Assembly: GCA_036346395.1 (NCBI GenBank)
Contig: CM070599.1
Location: forward strand, 26,155,232-26,219,231
Length of the DNA: 64,000 nt
Direction of reading: 5' to 3'
Source: Hsuehochloa calcarea
Taxonomy: Eukaryota; Streptophyta; Magnoliopsida; Poales; Poaceae
Positions 20,936 to 32,491 of the stretch are shown here, piece by piece. The notes below the pieces were generated by a model. That model saw nothing but the letters and a program-made list of their open reading frames with translations. It was not told where the DNA came from and searched no databases. How positions within the stretch are numbered: position 1 is the first letter of the stretch; each line of letters starts with the position of its first letter. Both the position numbers and the translations under genes were made by a program.

Positions 20936-21800
20936 ACATGAACAATTCATATATTTGGCTTCATCGTGTTGGCAGTCTGAACACACTTTTAGCATTCAAA
21001 CCCCATTGTTTCTTCTGGAATGAACACAAGTATGTTGTAAGTTTGCCCCTTTTCGGTGAAACATTGTCATCGTTAATTTGTTGTGTTCAGAACATCATGC
21101 CTTCAAGTACTGCAGCAATGATACAACTCTGAACTGTTATTGCAGCAAGGTGCAATAGTTTTAAATGCCAACTTTGTTAGGGAACTGTAGATTTTGAGGT
21201 CAATTAAGTTCAGTTTTAAAATTTAATTTAATTGGTCTTTGGTAGTTATGCTAAATAAATTGCAAGATGTATGGAGGTGTTTCTAAAGAGAGTTCCTTCC
21301 TCTTCTCCTTTTATACACACATTTTTAGTTGGAATTAATATTTGCTCATTGAACAACTCTGAAAGAGAAATTGAACAACATTATGCCGATTCCTTTGTAG
21401 TGAGACTTGATTTCCGGACTATGGGAGTGTGGTATTGGCACCTGAGTGTGCTGGCCATTTTAGGTAGCGCCGCAGCAGAGACTTGCCAGTGTTTCTCAAC
21501 ACAACTCGGAATTCTCTAGAGGTACTGACAGCAGGGCTAAATGTTTAGAAGATTTTTCGACACAGTGCTTCAGATTTGACATTTTCCATGTGTCATTTTC
21601 TAATTTCCTTCATATTCCCCAGTGAGAAAAAGGCCAGTGAACATCCTTCATCAGGTTGAAGGAATATTTTAGCCAATGAGGTAAACTTCTTATGGCCTTC
21701 TCCATTATTTTCTTAGAAGAGAACTACCAACTCAAGAATGTTCTAGAAATGTTTAATTAAGACACTATTTCTATATTGTAAAATAAAAGTAGTTACATAA
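20936..21800. other. Downstream region of the PPR gene, nothing recognised
   Basis: AT-rich sequence likely to include the 3' untranslated region. No domain, repeat or transposon end was seen. Confidence 0.4.
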
Positions 21801-21802
21801 TA

Positions 21803-22052
21803 ATCCCGCCCTATGTCCTGCAATGTATATCCAAGCCCACCATACGTATAGACCAAAGAAGCACTAAATCTGATATAGTTAATGTTATTGGACCATACAT
21901 ACCCCTATTAAAGAGCATGTTACAAACTACTTTAAAGCTGTAGGAGTATAGAATCGAAATATTGCAATAACTACACTTTAATTCTCTCAATGGACTTATA
22001 TTGTAGGACGCGCTTCCCAAGAGGATGGACTTATATCGCGGGACGGAGGGAG
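21803..22052. mobile_element. Stowaway-like MITE (Tc1/mariner)
   Basis: The right end reads ggacggagggag followed by TA, the reverse complement of the Stowaway terminus CTCCCTCCGTCC. The left end, after a TA at 21801-21802, is a weaker inverted match (atcccgccctatgtcc). The length of about 250 bp and the TA target sites fit. The left end is degraded, so that boundary is less sure. Confidence 0.55.
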
Positions 22053-22391
22053 TATTAACAAAAAAAAGCTTAGCGTCGTGATTGTTTACATCTCAATTTA
22101 CATCTATTATATTTCATTGCTACATTTGTTACAGTGTTTTCGTTAGCATATTGCAGTATCTTCAGTGTTATGTCACTGATTTCATTTCTGCATTGTTCCT
22201 TAAGATATGCAAAGTCTATAAGTTTTTAGTGTGATTAACAATCAATAAGGTTTCAGGAGGGGCAGCATATAACAGTCATGAAATTAATGAATTTCCTGCG
22301 TAGAGATCATCTGCTTGCATTTGCCAGCATGGTCTCCACATCCATGAAATGATGGTTGGGAACTATAGACTTTTGGCTAGGTGGATTTTGC

Positions 22392-22545
22392 GATTTGAAA
22401 TGAATGACTTTATTTGTCTAGGAGTCTTTACGTGTAGTATTCTAAAGCTTAGGTAAAATTCATTTTGGGATTTGAAATGAATGACTTTATTTGTCTAAGA
22501 GTCTTTACACGTAGTATTCTAAAGCTTAGGTAAAATTCATTTGCT
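22392..22545. repeat. 77-bp tandem duplication
   Basis: The unit beginning gatttgaaatgaatgac at 22392 is repeated at 22469 with three or so differences. It lies in intergenic DNA. Confidence 0.85.
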
Positions 22546-23738
22546 CATATCATGTTTTTGTGTAGATTATTAACAAATTATGTGAAGTTGTAGGATTATT
22601 CTCTCTGACAAATGAAAGACTTAAAGCAATATCTGGTTAAGACATCTAGAATTGCAATTTTCGTTTGAGGAGAAAGGGAAGCCTAGTCTTTGAGCTGGTA
22701 TACTTCACCTGACATCTGATCTGTTCCTCCCCATGGCTTTGAAATCTAAAACTTTACCTTTCAAGAATTTACACTGATTAGGGAATCAAGAATTTAATGT
22801 AATTTTGGAAGACTTCCTTACCAAGTTGATACTTGCTGCTTTGTCTGTTGAAAACCTCTAGTGAAGGCCAGTTAATGTATTACATATGTCTGCAATCTAT
22901 GAGTTTATGGAGGCATCAGGGAGGCAGGCTGCACATTTAATATAGTCTAGAAGACCAGAACCAAGGTCTAGGTTCATACTAAGAATGTAATAAATACCTA
23001 AGATGGATCTTAACGTTGGTGATGCAAGACAACCTGTTCTGGCAAATTTTGGCAAGGTTTAGGTCACTTTAGAAGAAATCGGTGAAACAAGACCAAGTGG
23101 TTGGGTACTAGAAGAAGAAAACATATCTCTTACACTCTTACAGCATGGTATATCTGGACATGAGACGAGGGCACGAGGCTGTTTCTTGAACAATAATACA
23201 GTATGCAGAAAACATAATGGTGATTGGTTCAAAGGTTTTTGCTCTGTATTGTGATTACGTGTAAAGGTATACCTTACACATTTTTTGGTTAAATTACTCC
23301 GTAATCGCAATACCTGTATATCAATAGTTTCAATACACCCATGGTGGAATTAATTTCAATCACATTACTCTGTATATATAAACACATTACAATCGCAATT
23401 ACAATTTGAATCAAACACTGCCATTCAATGGTGGCATAACATTTTGTGCAAAGGTAGCACCCATAACTTTCATTAAGTTTGCAACATGAATATATCCGAG
23501 TTTGAGAAAAAAAAAACATGTTGTGGCATCTGCGATGTTCTTCTTTTGGATGGAATGCAACCTTGTATTCCATGATCTAGGTAATTATTACCAAGCAAAT
23601 TTTGTAAAACGGACAAAAGTTGAACATTGGTTCTGAAAGGAAAAAAAAACATTATTGGCCACCAAAATAACACTATAGAAGAATGCAAAGTTGAATAATT
23701 CACTTTTTTGAGGAGGCATGTGTTTTATTTTTTTCAGG
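22546..23738. other. Intergenic DNA without recognised features
   Basis: AT-rich sequence with short open frames only. It ends at the 9-bp target copy TAAAAAATG (23739-23747) of the Mutator-like element. Confidence 0.45.
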
Positions 23739-23747
23739 TAAAAAATG

Positions 23748-23935
23748 GGATTAATTCCTTATTTGCTATTAGAAGTTGGCCGGGTCTCTAAATACCATCG
23801 CAAAATTGCTCTTCCCTTCATTACCATCGGATCTCAATTTTTATCCCGTTTTTGTCACCCCGTTAGCCTTATTAGATCCAACTGCCATTAACCACTAAAA
23901 AATTATCAAAATGCCCATCTTACCCTTCTTCCTTC
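23748..23935 (+). repeat. Left terminal inverted repeat of the MULE
   Basis: Pairs with the reverse complement of 53021-53195, at roughly 80% identity by eye over the outer 120 bp. Confidence 0.85.
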
Positions 23936-23939
23936 TCTT

Positions 23940-24151
23940 CTAACTCCTCACTCTCCCCCTTCTTCTTTATGCCCTAGCTTTCCTCTGCCCACGTCGCCCA
24001 CCCGCTCCCGTTGCGCCTCTCTGTGCTGCTCACGTCGCCCACCTGCTCCCGCAGCCTCTCTTTGTGCCACTCACGTCGTACCTCCCTGTGCTGCTCACAC
24101 CAACACCCCTCCACGCGCCCCTCCTCACCGCCCCCCGCTAACGCCCACTTC
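23940..24151. other. GC-rich interior of the MULE, left part
   Basis: Pyrimidine- and GC-rich sequence with loose repeats of gtgctgctcacgtcgcccac. It could be captured gene sequence (Pack-MULE type), but no protein is recognisable. Confidence 0.4.
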
Positions 24152-25701
24152 TGAAAGCATCTAGGCCCCTAAAAATGTATTTTGGTAATTAATGACATTA
24201 TGTGAATATGGGATTAATATGTTTGTTGAAGTGATTACAAGGCATAGTCCCAAATGACAAAGTGAAACCAAGGAGCTACATGTCAAAGAATGTTGAGAAG
24301 ATGGAGTTGATCTCAAAGGCAAGGTACAAATAGACTAGGACCCCTTTTGAATTTTACCGGTCTTTGGAGTATGGAGGAAGACCGGATTTTAGGATAAATG
24401 TCGTACTATTAAGGGGGAGCTTGTCTAGTAGCTTGAAAGCATCTCATTATGCCTTTGGATCAACTTAGGATCATGCATGTTCTTTTGGTCCGTTTCAAAA
24501 GAAAATCTTCTTCTCAAGACACAATCGGAAGTTCGGCGTTGATATCATGGAACTTCATTGTCGGTTCTTCCAAAAGGTTGCGGCTTGATTTTTCCGAGAG
24601 CAACCGTTTTGGGACTTAGCCGATTTCGGCGCGGAAGTTCCGCCATGATACGAGCGGAAGTTCCGATTATCGGTTGCTCCGAAAACTTTGCGGTTTGATT
24701 TTTCCAGAGAGCATCTGTTTTCGGGACTTAGCCGATTTCTCGAAGCGCGGAAGTTCGCAATGATACGAGCGGAAGTTCCGATTATCGGTTGCTCCGAAAT
24801 ATTTGCGGTCCGTTTTTTCCAGAGAGCACCCTTTTTGGGGACTTAGCCGTTTTCGCAAGTGCGGTAGTTCCGCTGTGGAATGAGCGTATCTTCCGATTAT
24901 CGGAAGAACCGAAATCTAGTTGGCGGAAGTTCCGCACATAAATCCAACGGCTAGATCAGAGCATTTAATGCTCACTGTAATGACCGTTACAGTGCACTCG
25001 ATTGAAGAGCGGAAGTTCCGCACCTTACACGGCGGAAGTTCCGATATTCCTGAACTTTGTCTGTTTTTTTGCATAACGGTCATATTTGGTTGTGAGGGGT
25101 ATAAATGCACCCCCACCAGCTCAAGGACGTGTTGCTGAGCATTCATTCAATTCATTTGAGCTTTGAGCACTCCTCATTTACTCTCTTTGCACACATTTGT
25201 GAGGTTGTGAGAAAAAACAAGAGCATTGCATTATTAGTTGATCCTTTGGCTCTTGATTGCCGTCAAGTGAAGGTCAAGGTCTATTCTCTTGGTGCTTGTC
25301 GGCACCTAGACGACTTGGCGGAGGTTGCGCGGTGATCTCTTCGAGAAGCCTGTGAAGAGACCCGTCGCCGGTTGTGATTGGTCGGTGTTCACCAACTCCG
25401 GAGAGGAGGAAGAACAACCAAGTGATTACGAGGGAAGGCTTAATTTGTGGAGCCGGCTTGAGTGAATCAAGCTTCCTCAACGTGGACTAGTGAAGATCGA
25501 CAAATCTTCGATACCACGGGAAAAACCTCCTTGTCCTTGTGCGGTTAATTCTTGTCTTTACTTATTGCACTTAATTTTGTAGCTCATAGCTTGTGATAAA
25601 TATCTTTGCTTAGTGTATCTTGCTAACTTGAGTAATTTGATCTAGAAATTTTAGAAACCTCCTATTCACCCCCCCTCTAGTCGGTTATCCTTGATCCTAC
25701 A
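24152..25701 (+). repeat. 5' LTR of the Sirevirus-type element
   Basis: 1550 bp with TG...CA ends. A TATA box (TATAAAT) lies at 25100-25106. The stretch 24520-25050 is packed with cggaagttccg-type palindromes. The outer parts match the 3' LTR almost base for base, while the palindrome-rich part differs by many 1-5 bp indels. Confidence 0.92.
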
Positions 25702-25755
25702 ACTTCGCGCATCGCTCCTGCTCCTGCTACCCCCTCGTGCGCCCCTCCTCGCCGC
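25702..25755 (+). repeat. 54-bp copy of host flank after the 5' LTR
   Basis: These 54 bases, starting with the target copy acttc, are identical to 34023-34076, which follow the 3' LTR in the MULE host sequence. A primer binding site would be expected here instead. The segment joins directly to gag sequence at 25756. Confidence 0.9.
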
Positions 25756-25761
25756 ACTCTT

Positions 25762-26540
25762 ATGATGAACAAAAAGAAAGCTTATGATTTGCTTGTCCAA
25801 GATAAGTCTTACACTAGCATTGGTATTGCTTGCGATATTCAAGAAAAAATGCCTAGTGTAAATATTGCTAGAACTAGCATATCCACTTCTTGCGATGATG
25901 AACTAAAAGAAGCTCATGATTTGCTTGTCCAAGATAAGTCTTACACTAGCATTGGTATTGCTTGCGATATTCAAGAAAAAATGCCTAGTGTAAATATTGC
26001 TAGAACTAGCATATCCACTTCTTGCGATGATTTGCTTGCTATACCATGTGGCTCACGTGTTGATTCTAAAATTGAAAATGCTAAATCTTGTGATAAGCTA
26101 TTTGTAGAGAATAGTGAGCTAAAGGAGCAAGTCACCAAGCTAAGTAAGAGCTTGGAAAGATGTTTCAAGGGTAAATCTACTCTTGATAAGCTTTTGAGTG
26201 AGCAAAGGTGCTCATTCAATAAGGAAGGACTTGGGTATGTGCCCAAGAAAGGTAAGAAACCGGTAAACAAGCCCGTGAGGTTTGTTAATTAAAATGGTAA
26301 GTATTGCCAAAAATGCCGGGAAATAGGACATGTACAACAAAATTGTCCTATTGGTAAGGTTTCATCGATTGGCTTGTTTGACTCTTGCTATATGCTCAAA
26401 AAGGCCAAAGATGGAAAAGTGATTGCTAGATTCGTTGGCACCTCAATTCTAGGTGTTAAGAAGAATGCTATTTGGGTGCCCAAATCTCTGATAACTAACC
26501 TCCAAAGACCCAAACAAATATGGGTACCTAAAAGAACTTG
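25762..26540 (+). pseudogene. Copia gag, 5'-truncated, with CCHC zinc knuckle
   Basis: The first part is the duplicated 44-codon unit, then a Lys/Glu/Ser-rich segment likely to form a coiled coil (ELKEQVTKLSKSLERC). A TAA stop at 26290-26292 interrupts the frame. Just beyond it a CX2CX4HX4C zinc knuckle (CQKCREIGHVQQNC) is encoded at 26305-26346. This binds the element RNA in the capsid. The frame reaches another stop near 26539. The N-terminal capsid part of gag is missing, owing to the chimeric junction at 25755. Confidence 0.8.
25764..26030 (+). repeat. 132-bp tandem duplication in gag
   Basis: A 132-bp (44-codon) unit containing HDLLVQDKSYTSIGIACDI is present twice in a row (for example at 25781 and 25913) with only a few changes. 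The start of a third copy lies at about 26021. It begins within about 10 bp of the chimeric junction at 25755. Confidence 0.9.
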
Positions 26541-26553
26541 ATTCCTTTTGTAG

Positions 26554-27530
26554 GTGAACTACAAGACCGGTGGAAGGCATTGGGTGCTCGATAGTGGATG
26601 CACTCAACACATGACCGGAGACCGGAAAATGTTCACCTCATTTGAGAATGGGAGCGAAAATGAAAAGATCACATTTGGTGACAATAGCAAAGGAAAGGTA
26701 ATTGGCTTAGGTAAAATTGCTATCTCAAATGACCTTTCCCTTTCAAATGTATCTTTAGTGGAAACATTAAATTTCAATTTGCTATCTGTTGCTCAATTAT
26801 GTGATCTTGGATTAACTTGCTCTTTCTCTACAAAGGAAGTTACCATTTTTAAAGAAAAAGAAAAAGAAATGATTTTTAAAGGTTTTAGATTTGGCAATCT
26901 TTATTTGGTTGATTTCTCCTCAAATGAATCTTGTTTGAAAACTTGTTAGATTGCAAAAACTTCAATGGGTTGGTTGTGGCATAGAAGATTAGGTCATGTG
27001 GGAATGATTCAACTTAAAAAGCTTTTTAAACATGACTTTGTGGTTGGCTTGAAGGATGTGAAGTTGGAGAAAAATAGATTGTGTAGTGCTTGCCAAGCCG
27101 GAAAGCAAGTTGCTAACTCTCATCCTTCCAAAAGTATCATGTCAACCTCTAGGCCATTGGAGCTCTTACATATGGATTTGTTCGTGCCAACAACCTATAA
27201 GAGCATTGGGGGCAATAGCTATTGTTTAGTCGTTGTAGATGATTACTCTAGATATACATGGGTATTCTTCTTATATGACAAAGGTGAAGCCTCCAAAATT
27301 TTTAAAAGTTTTGCAAAAAGGGGCTCAAAATGAATTTGATTTCAAAATAAAGAAAATCCGTAGCGATAATGGTTCCGAGTTCAAAAACACTAATATTGAA
27401 GATTATTGTGATGAACTTGGAATAAAGCATGAGCTTTCCACTACCTACACTCCGGAGCAAAATGGAGTTGTAGAGAGGAAAAATCGTACATTAATAGAAA
27501 TGGCTAGGACAATGCTTGATCGAGTATAAT
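26554..27530 (+). pseudogene. Copia protease and integrase region, broken
   Basis: The protease signature LDSGCTQHMTG is at about 26587-26620, with the catalytic Asp at 26590. After a stop near 26947, the integrase zinc-binding region follows (WHRRLGH, then CSACQAGK) at 26980-27110. The catalytic core has Asp codons at 27175 (HMDLF) and 27365 (RSDNGS) and Glu at 27473 (GVVERKN). Spacing between the last two is the normal D-X35-E. A frameshift near 27330 lies between the first two catalytic residues, and a stop follows at 27527. The polyprotein is therefore not functional as read. Integrase remnants continue out of frame to about 27990. Confidence 0.85.
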
Positions 27531-27989
27531 ACTTAGATCGCTTTTGGCGGAAGCCATTAATACCGCTTGTCATGCCATAAACCGTCTTTATTTGCATAGG
27601 CTTTTGAAAAAGACTTCCTAGGAACTCCTTATTGGAAGAAAACCGAACATCTCTTACTTTAGAGTATTTGGTTGCAAATGTTATATCTTAAGAAAGGGTG
27701 TTCGACTTTCTAAATTTGCAAGTCGTTGTGATGTTGGTTTTCTATTAGGTTATTCTTCAAATAGCAAGGCATATCGTGTCTTTAACAAAACTAGTGGTAT
27801 TGTTGAAGAAAGACATGATGTACAATTTGATGAAACTAACGGCTCTCAAGAAGAGCAAGAAGATTTTGATGATGTAGGTAATGGAGCTCTTATGGAAGCA
27901 ATGAAGAATATGCAAATTGGAGACATTAAGCCTAAAGAAGATCAAAATGAACCATCATCGTCCACGAAAGTCGAGCCGCCTACCTCTTA

Positions 27990-29720
27990 GTGACAAATGA
28001 AATTAATCATAATGAAGAAGATGTCAAGGAAGATGATCAATCGTTGAATCTACCTCAAAGAATCCACAACGCTATAGCTAAAGACCATCCAATAGACCAA
28101 ATATTGGGTGAAGTAAGTAAAGGTGTCCAAACTCGCTCTCGTATTGCTTCTTTTTGTGAACATTACTCTTTTGTTTCCTCTCTTGAACCAAAGCGCATAG
28201 ATGAAGCACTAGAAGATCCGGATTGGGTGAATGCTATGCATGAGGAGCTAAATAACTTCGCCCGGAATGATGTTTGGACAATGGTAGAAAGTCCCAAGGA
28301 GCATAATGTCATTGGCACAAAATGGGTCTTTCGAAATAAACAAGATGAAAATGGAGTTGTGGTAAGAAACAAGGCAAGGTTAGTTGCTCAAGGATATACT
28401 CAAGTTGAGGGTTTAGATTATGATGAAACATTTGCACCCGTAGCAAGACTTGAGTCTATTCGTATTTTACTTGCTTTTGCATCATGCTTTGATATTAAAT
28501 TATTTCAAATGGATGTTAAAAGTGCTTTCTTAAATGGCAAAATATCTGAACTTGTTTTTGTTGAACAACCTCCGGGTTTTGAAGATCCCAAAAATCCAAA
28601 TCATGTGTATAAACTCTCAAAGGCGCTATATGGTTTAAAGCAAGCTCCTAGAGCATGGTATGAGCGCCTTCGAGATTTTCTACTCTCTAAGAGATTCAAA
28701 ATCGGAAAGGTTGATACAACTTTGTTTACTAAAATTATTGATGGTGATTTCTTTGTTTGTCAAATTTATGTTGATGACATAATTTTTGGTTCCACTAATC
28801 AAGATTTTTGCAAAGAATTTGGTGATATGATGTCTAGGGAGTTTGAGATGTCGATGATAGGAGAACTCAGTTTCTTCCTTGGACTTCAAATCAAACAACT
28901 CAAAGATGGGATCTTCATAAGTCAATCCAAGTATGTGAAGGATTTACTCAAAAGATTTGGCATGGATGACGCAAAGCCTATCAAGACTCCCATGGCTACA
29001 AATGGACATCTTGATCTAAACGAAGGAGGTAAATATATTGATTTAAAGCTTTATAGGTCTATGATTGGTAGTTTGCTTTATCTTACCGCATCTAGGCCCG
29101 ATATTATGTTTAGCGTTTGCATGTGTGCACGTTTTCAATCGGCTCCAAAAGAATGTCATTTAATGGCTGTCAAAAGAATATTAAGATATTTAAAGCATTC
29201 CTCAAGCATCGGTCTTTGGTATCCAAAAGGTGCTAAATTTGATTTGATTGGATATTCGGATTCGGATTATGCGGGTTGTAAAGTGGATAGAAAGAGCACC
29301 TCAGGGAGTTGTCAATTATTAGGTAGATCCTTAGTGTCATAGTCTTCTAAGAAACAAAACTCTGTTGCCCTTTCCACCGCCGAAGCCGAATATGTTTCTG
29401 CAGGTAGTTGTTGTGCACAATTGCTTTGGATGAGGCAAACATTGATGGACTATGGAATAACGTTTGATAAAGTGCCTCTTTTGTGTGATAATGATAGTGC
29501 AGTAAAAATAGCCAACAACCCAGTCCAACATTCAAGAACCAAGCATATAGATATCCGCCATCATTTCCTTAGAGATCATGTGTGCAAGGGAGATATTGAA
29601 ATTAGCCACATTTGCACTGAAAATCAATTAGCAGATATCTTTACCAAACCTTTAGATGAAGGCCGCTTTTGCCTATTGAGGAATGAGTTAAATGTCATTG
29701 ACTATTCAAATGTCGCTTGA
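27990..29720 (+). pseudogene. Copia reverse transcriptase and RNase H
   Basis: A long open frame (27990-29342) covers nearly the whole reverse transcriptase. It includes RNKARLVAQGYTQ, the first catalytic Asp in FQMDVKSAFLNG, YGLKQAPRAWY and the YVDD active site with TAT at 28767. RNase H starts with YSDSDYAGC. It is cut by a TAG at 29340-29342 where relatives normally carry a Trp codon, and the frame then resumes through STAEAEY and KHIDIRHHFLRDH to a stop at 29718. One G-to-A change would explain the internal stop. This block is the best preserved part of the element and suggests a fairly recent insertion. Confidence 0.9.
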
Positions 29721-29939
29721 ACTCTTGTCACATGCACCATGGGTCTTAGTTGCATTTTTGTCTATTTTAAGATGCCTTTTCTCAAATTTTCGCTCCAAAT
29801 GTGATATATTAGTAAAAATTACTTTCTTATATAGACATTAGTCTTTTCATTGCATAATAATTCTGAATGATACTTGGTTGAGTGCAAAAACTAAGGATTA
29901 TTTGTAAAATCTTCAAATTCAGCTCTCTCTTCCTGAAGT

Positions 29940-30610
29940 GTCAGGATAATCGGAACTTCCGGTCTCCCAGGTGCGGAACTACCGTTTTCCGGAACTTCCG
30001 CTGTTGAGTTGCGGAGCTTCCGTTTTCCAGCTCTCTTCCAGAAACGTCAGGATAATCGGAGCTTCCGGTGCGGAACTTCCGATTTCCGGAACTTCCGCTT
30101 TTGAAGTGCGGAACTTCCGTTTTCCGGTAGCTGAGAGGCTTTAATGCCCTGCGGTTCCTCCGCTTTTCTCTCTCCCTTCAGCCGCCGTTCTTCATCTCTC
30201 CCGAAGTCTCCTTCCCTCTTCCAAAAACTCCACCGAATACTTCAATCCCTCTTCGGACTTTCTTCAATCTCGACCGATCTCTTGCATCCCCAGGGTTCAA
30301 TCACTCCCTTCCTCAAGGTATTTCCAATCCTCTTTTGGATTTATGCCTCTCATGAACCCTAGGTTTGAGATTTTGGGAGAAATGAAATGTAGATGAAATC
30401 TGTGGTTGATTCTTGGGAAAATAGATTTATTCGGTATTGTATGATGTATATGCATCGATTCCATGGACTCAATCCATCAAAATACTGAAAAATCCGAAAT
30501 TGTCATTGCCCTAGAATCGGCCCAGGATAATCGGAACTTCCGCCGTTGAAAATCACGGAACTTCCGCTAGCGGTAGTTCCGGCGTTCAACTTGCGGAGCT
30601 TCCGATTTTC
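29940..30610. repeat. Palindrome cluster between pol and the 3' gene
   Basis: The stretch repeats cggaacttccg, gcggaacttccg and gataatcggaacttccg, the same motif family as in the LTRs, at least fifteen times in two blocks (about 29940-30130 and 30530-30610). It lies just upstream of the extra 3' gene. Confidence 0.8.
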
Positions 30611-30681
30611 CTGACAGAAACAGAGTTTTTCATTTCCTTTTGATTCAACCTTTGACACTCCATCCATTATTGTTTTTGAAG

Positions 30682-32062
30682 ATGCCTAAGACAAAGGATA
30701 CTGTCCCGAAGCACTATTCAGATGCCGGCCAATCATCTTCGAGGAATCCTCCCTTAAGGCAAGAAGAAGAATTGAAAGCAATTGAGGATCAAAGAGAGTC
30801 CTCTGAAAATTCAGAAACTGAAGCGAGTGCATCAGGTGAAGGATCTGAATCAGAATCTGACGAGGAGTTGGGAGAGCCTGAAGAGCTCGAGATTGATCTT
30901 AAGTCACTATCAACAGAGGATTACACTCTCCTTAGGCTTAAGAATCAGTATTCTCTCCCTGGCAATTGTGATGACCCTCGATTTCATACAAAATTTCAAA
31001 GGCAGGTATATGATCTATTCTTTGGACCAAACAAGCCCTTTGCTGATCACAAGTGCATCAATTGGTCTTATCTCAATGGGCTTGATAAGTATGAGGGTAC
31101 TTATAGGCTCTTTCAGCGAGCTGGAATCCATAATTTTGTGGCAATAAAATGCAACTACAGTGATGAGATCATTCGACAATTTTATGCCACTGTGCACATT
31201 CCCTCATACTTTTCTCAGCTTACTTGGATGTTTGGAACTGTCAGATATTCTTGCACAAAACGTGCCTTTGAAAATGCTTTGAATATCCAGTCAAGCGATT
31301 TTGAGCAAATCTATGATAGACCAGTTCTCCCTCTGTCAGCTTGGACTGAATTCTATGACACTACACAGAGGTTTATACCTGGCAAAATAACCGGTTTTCT
31401 CCCTATTCCTAGCTTGGTAAACCGGATCATTAATCATACCATTTTACCAAAGAGCGGGAACTATGATGCAATTAGGGGACATGTGTGGAACATTATAGAT
31501 TGCATCATGCATGGAAGGAAATTTGATGTCATTGATGTTATCATAAGGGAGATAGCAGGCACAAAGAATGATCGGGTCAAACGGATAAACTTTGCACCAT
31601 ATATTATGGTCTTGATCATTCGACAGACTGGTTATAATGGAGCCACACCTTCAGCCCATAAATTCTATAAGCCAAGAGAAGGTCCTCAATTCACCTCGCC
31701 AACCTTGGCGCCTCCACAGAAGAACACAGAGTGAACCTCCTCCTGCTGCTGCTGCTGCTGCTCCTCCACAAGGTCAAGCCACCATGGATCAAATTTATGC
31801 TACCTTGTTGGAAATGAAGGCGTCTCAGGAGGCCTTCCAGGCAGCGACCACTTTCAGACTGGATGCTTTTGAGGCGGCCACCACTTCCAGACTTGACGCC
31901 CACACTGCCAGTCTTGACGCTCTATCAGCCAGATTTGCAGAGCAGTTTCCTCCACCTGTCCGGTTTGGACGGCGTCGTCTTCGCTCTCCTCCTGGTGGTC
32001 CTCCTGGTGATCCTCCTGTTGCTCCTCCGGTTGATCCTCCTCAAGACCCTCCTGCGGAGTGA
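30682..32062 (+). pseudogene. Extra 3' gene of the Sirevirus-type element (env-like position), one frameshift
   Basis: The frame opens at MPKTKDTVPKHY, continues through an acidic Ser/Glu-rich segment, and then a globular part with FQRAGIHNFVAIKC and IIRQFYATVHI. The globular part resembles the plant retroelement domain listed as putative plant transposon protein (Transposase_32 type). It stops at 31732-31734. In another frame the sequence continues to 32062 with an Ala/Pro-rich linker and a coiled-coil-like stretch (LDAFEAATTSRLDAH repeats). One frame change near 31700 thus splits the gene. Its position matches the gene often called env-like in Sireviruses. I see no clear membrane segment or signal peptide, so an envelope function is not supported. 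Confidence 0.65.
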
Positions 32063-32082
32063 ACCCTTTGGCCCTTGATGAC

Positions 32083-32490
32083 AAAGGGGGAGAGGAGTGA
32101 GTGAGTGAGAGAGTTTGTAGTTTAAAAAGGGAAACTTATCTATTATAATATTGTAATATATTGCTGTCATTTTGACTATGGCTTGTAATGACTTTGTTTG
32201 ACAATGTGTTGCTTATGATGATATATCTTGGTATCTTATATTTTTGTTGTACTTGGATCTTTAATTGATGATGAATGACCATGTGGTGTGAATGCTCTAT
32301 CTTTATTGTCATTTGCTCTCTTCCAAGTAACAACGTTCTACTAAACTCCATAAAATTTTACGAAAATCCAAACATGTGCTTTACATTATCTTCTACTCAA
32401 TATGCACATGTTAAGGGGGAGCTTTCTGTTTCAAACCAACTATCTCTCACATCTTTATTGTGTTGTCATCAATTACCAAAAAGGGGGAGA
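32083..32490 (+). promoter_or_regulatory. Three polypurine tracts before the 3' LTR
   Basis: AAAGGGGGAGAGG at 32083-32095, AAGGGGGAG at 32413-32421 and AAAAAGGGGGAGA at 32478-32490, the last one base from the LTR. Polypurine tracts prime plus-strand DNA synthesis. Multiple copies are a known Sirevirus trait. Confidence 0.85.
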
Positions 32491-32491
32491 T

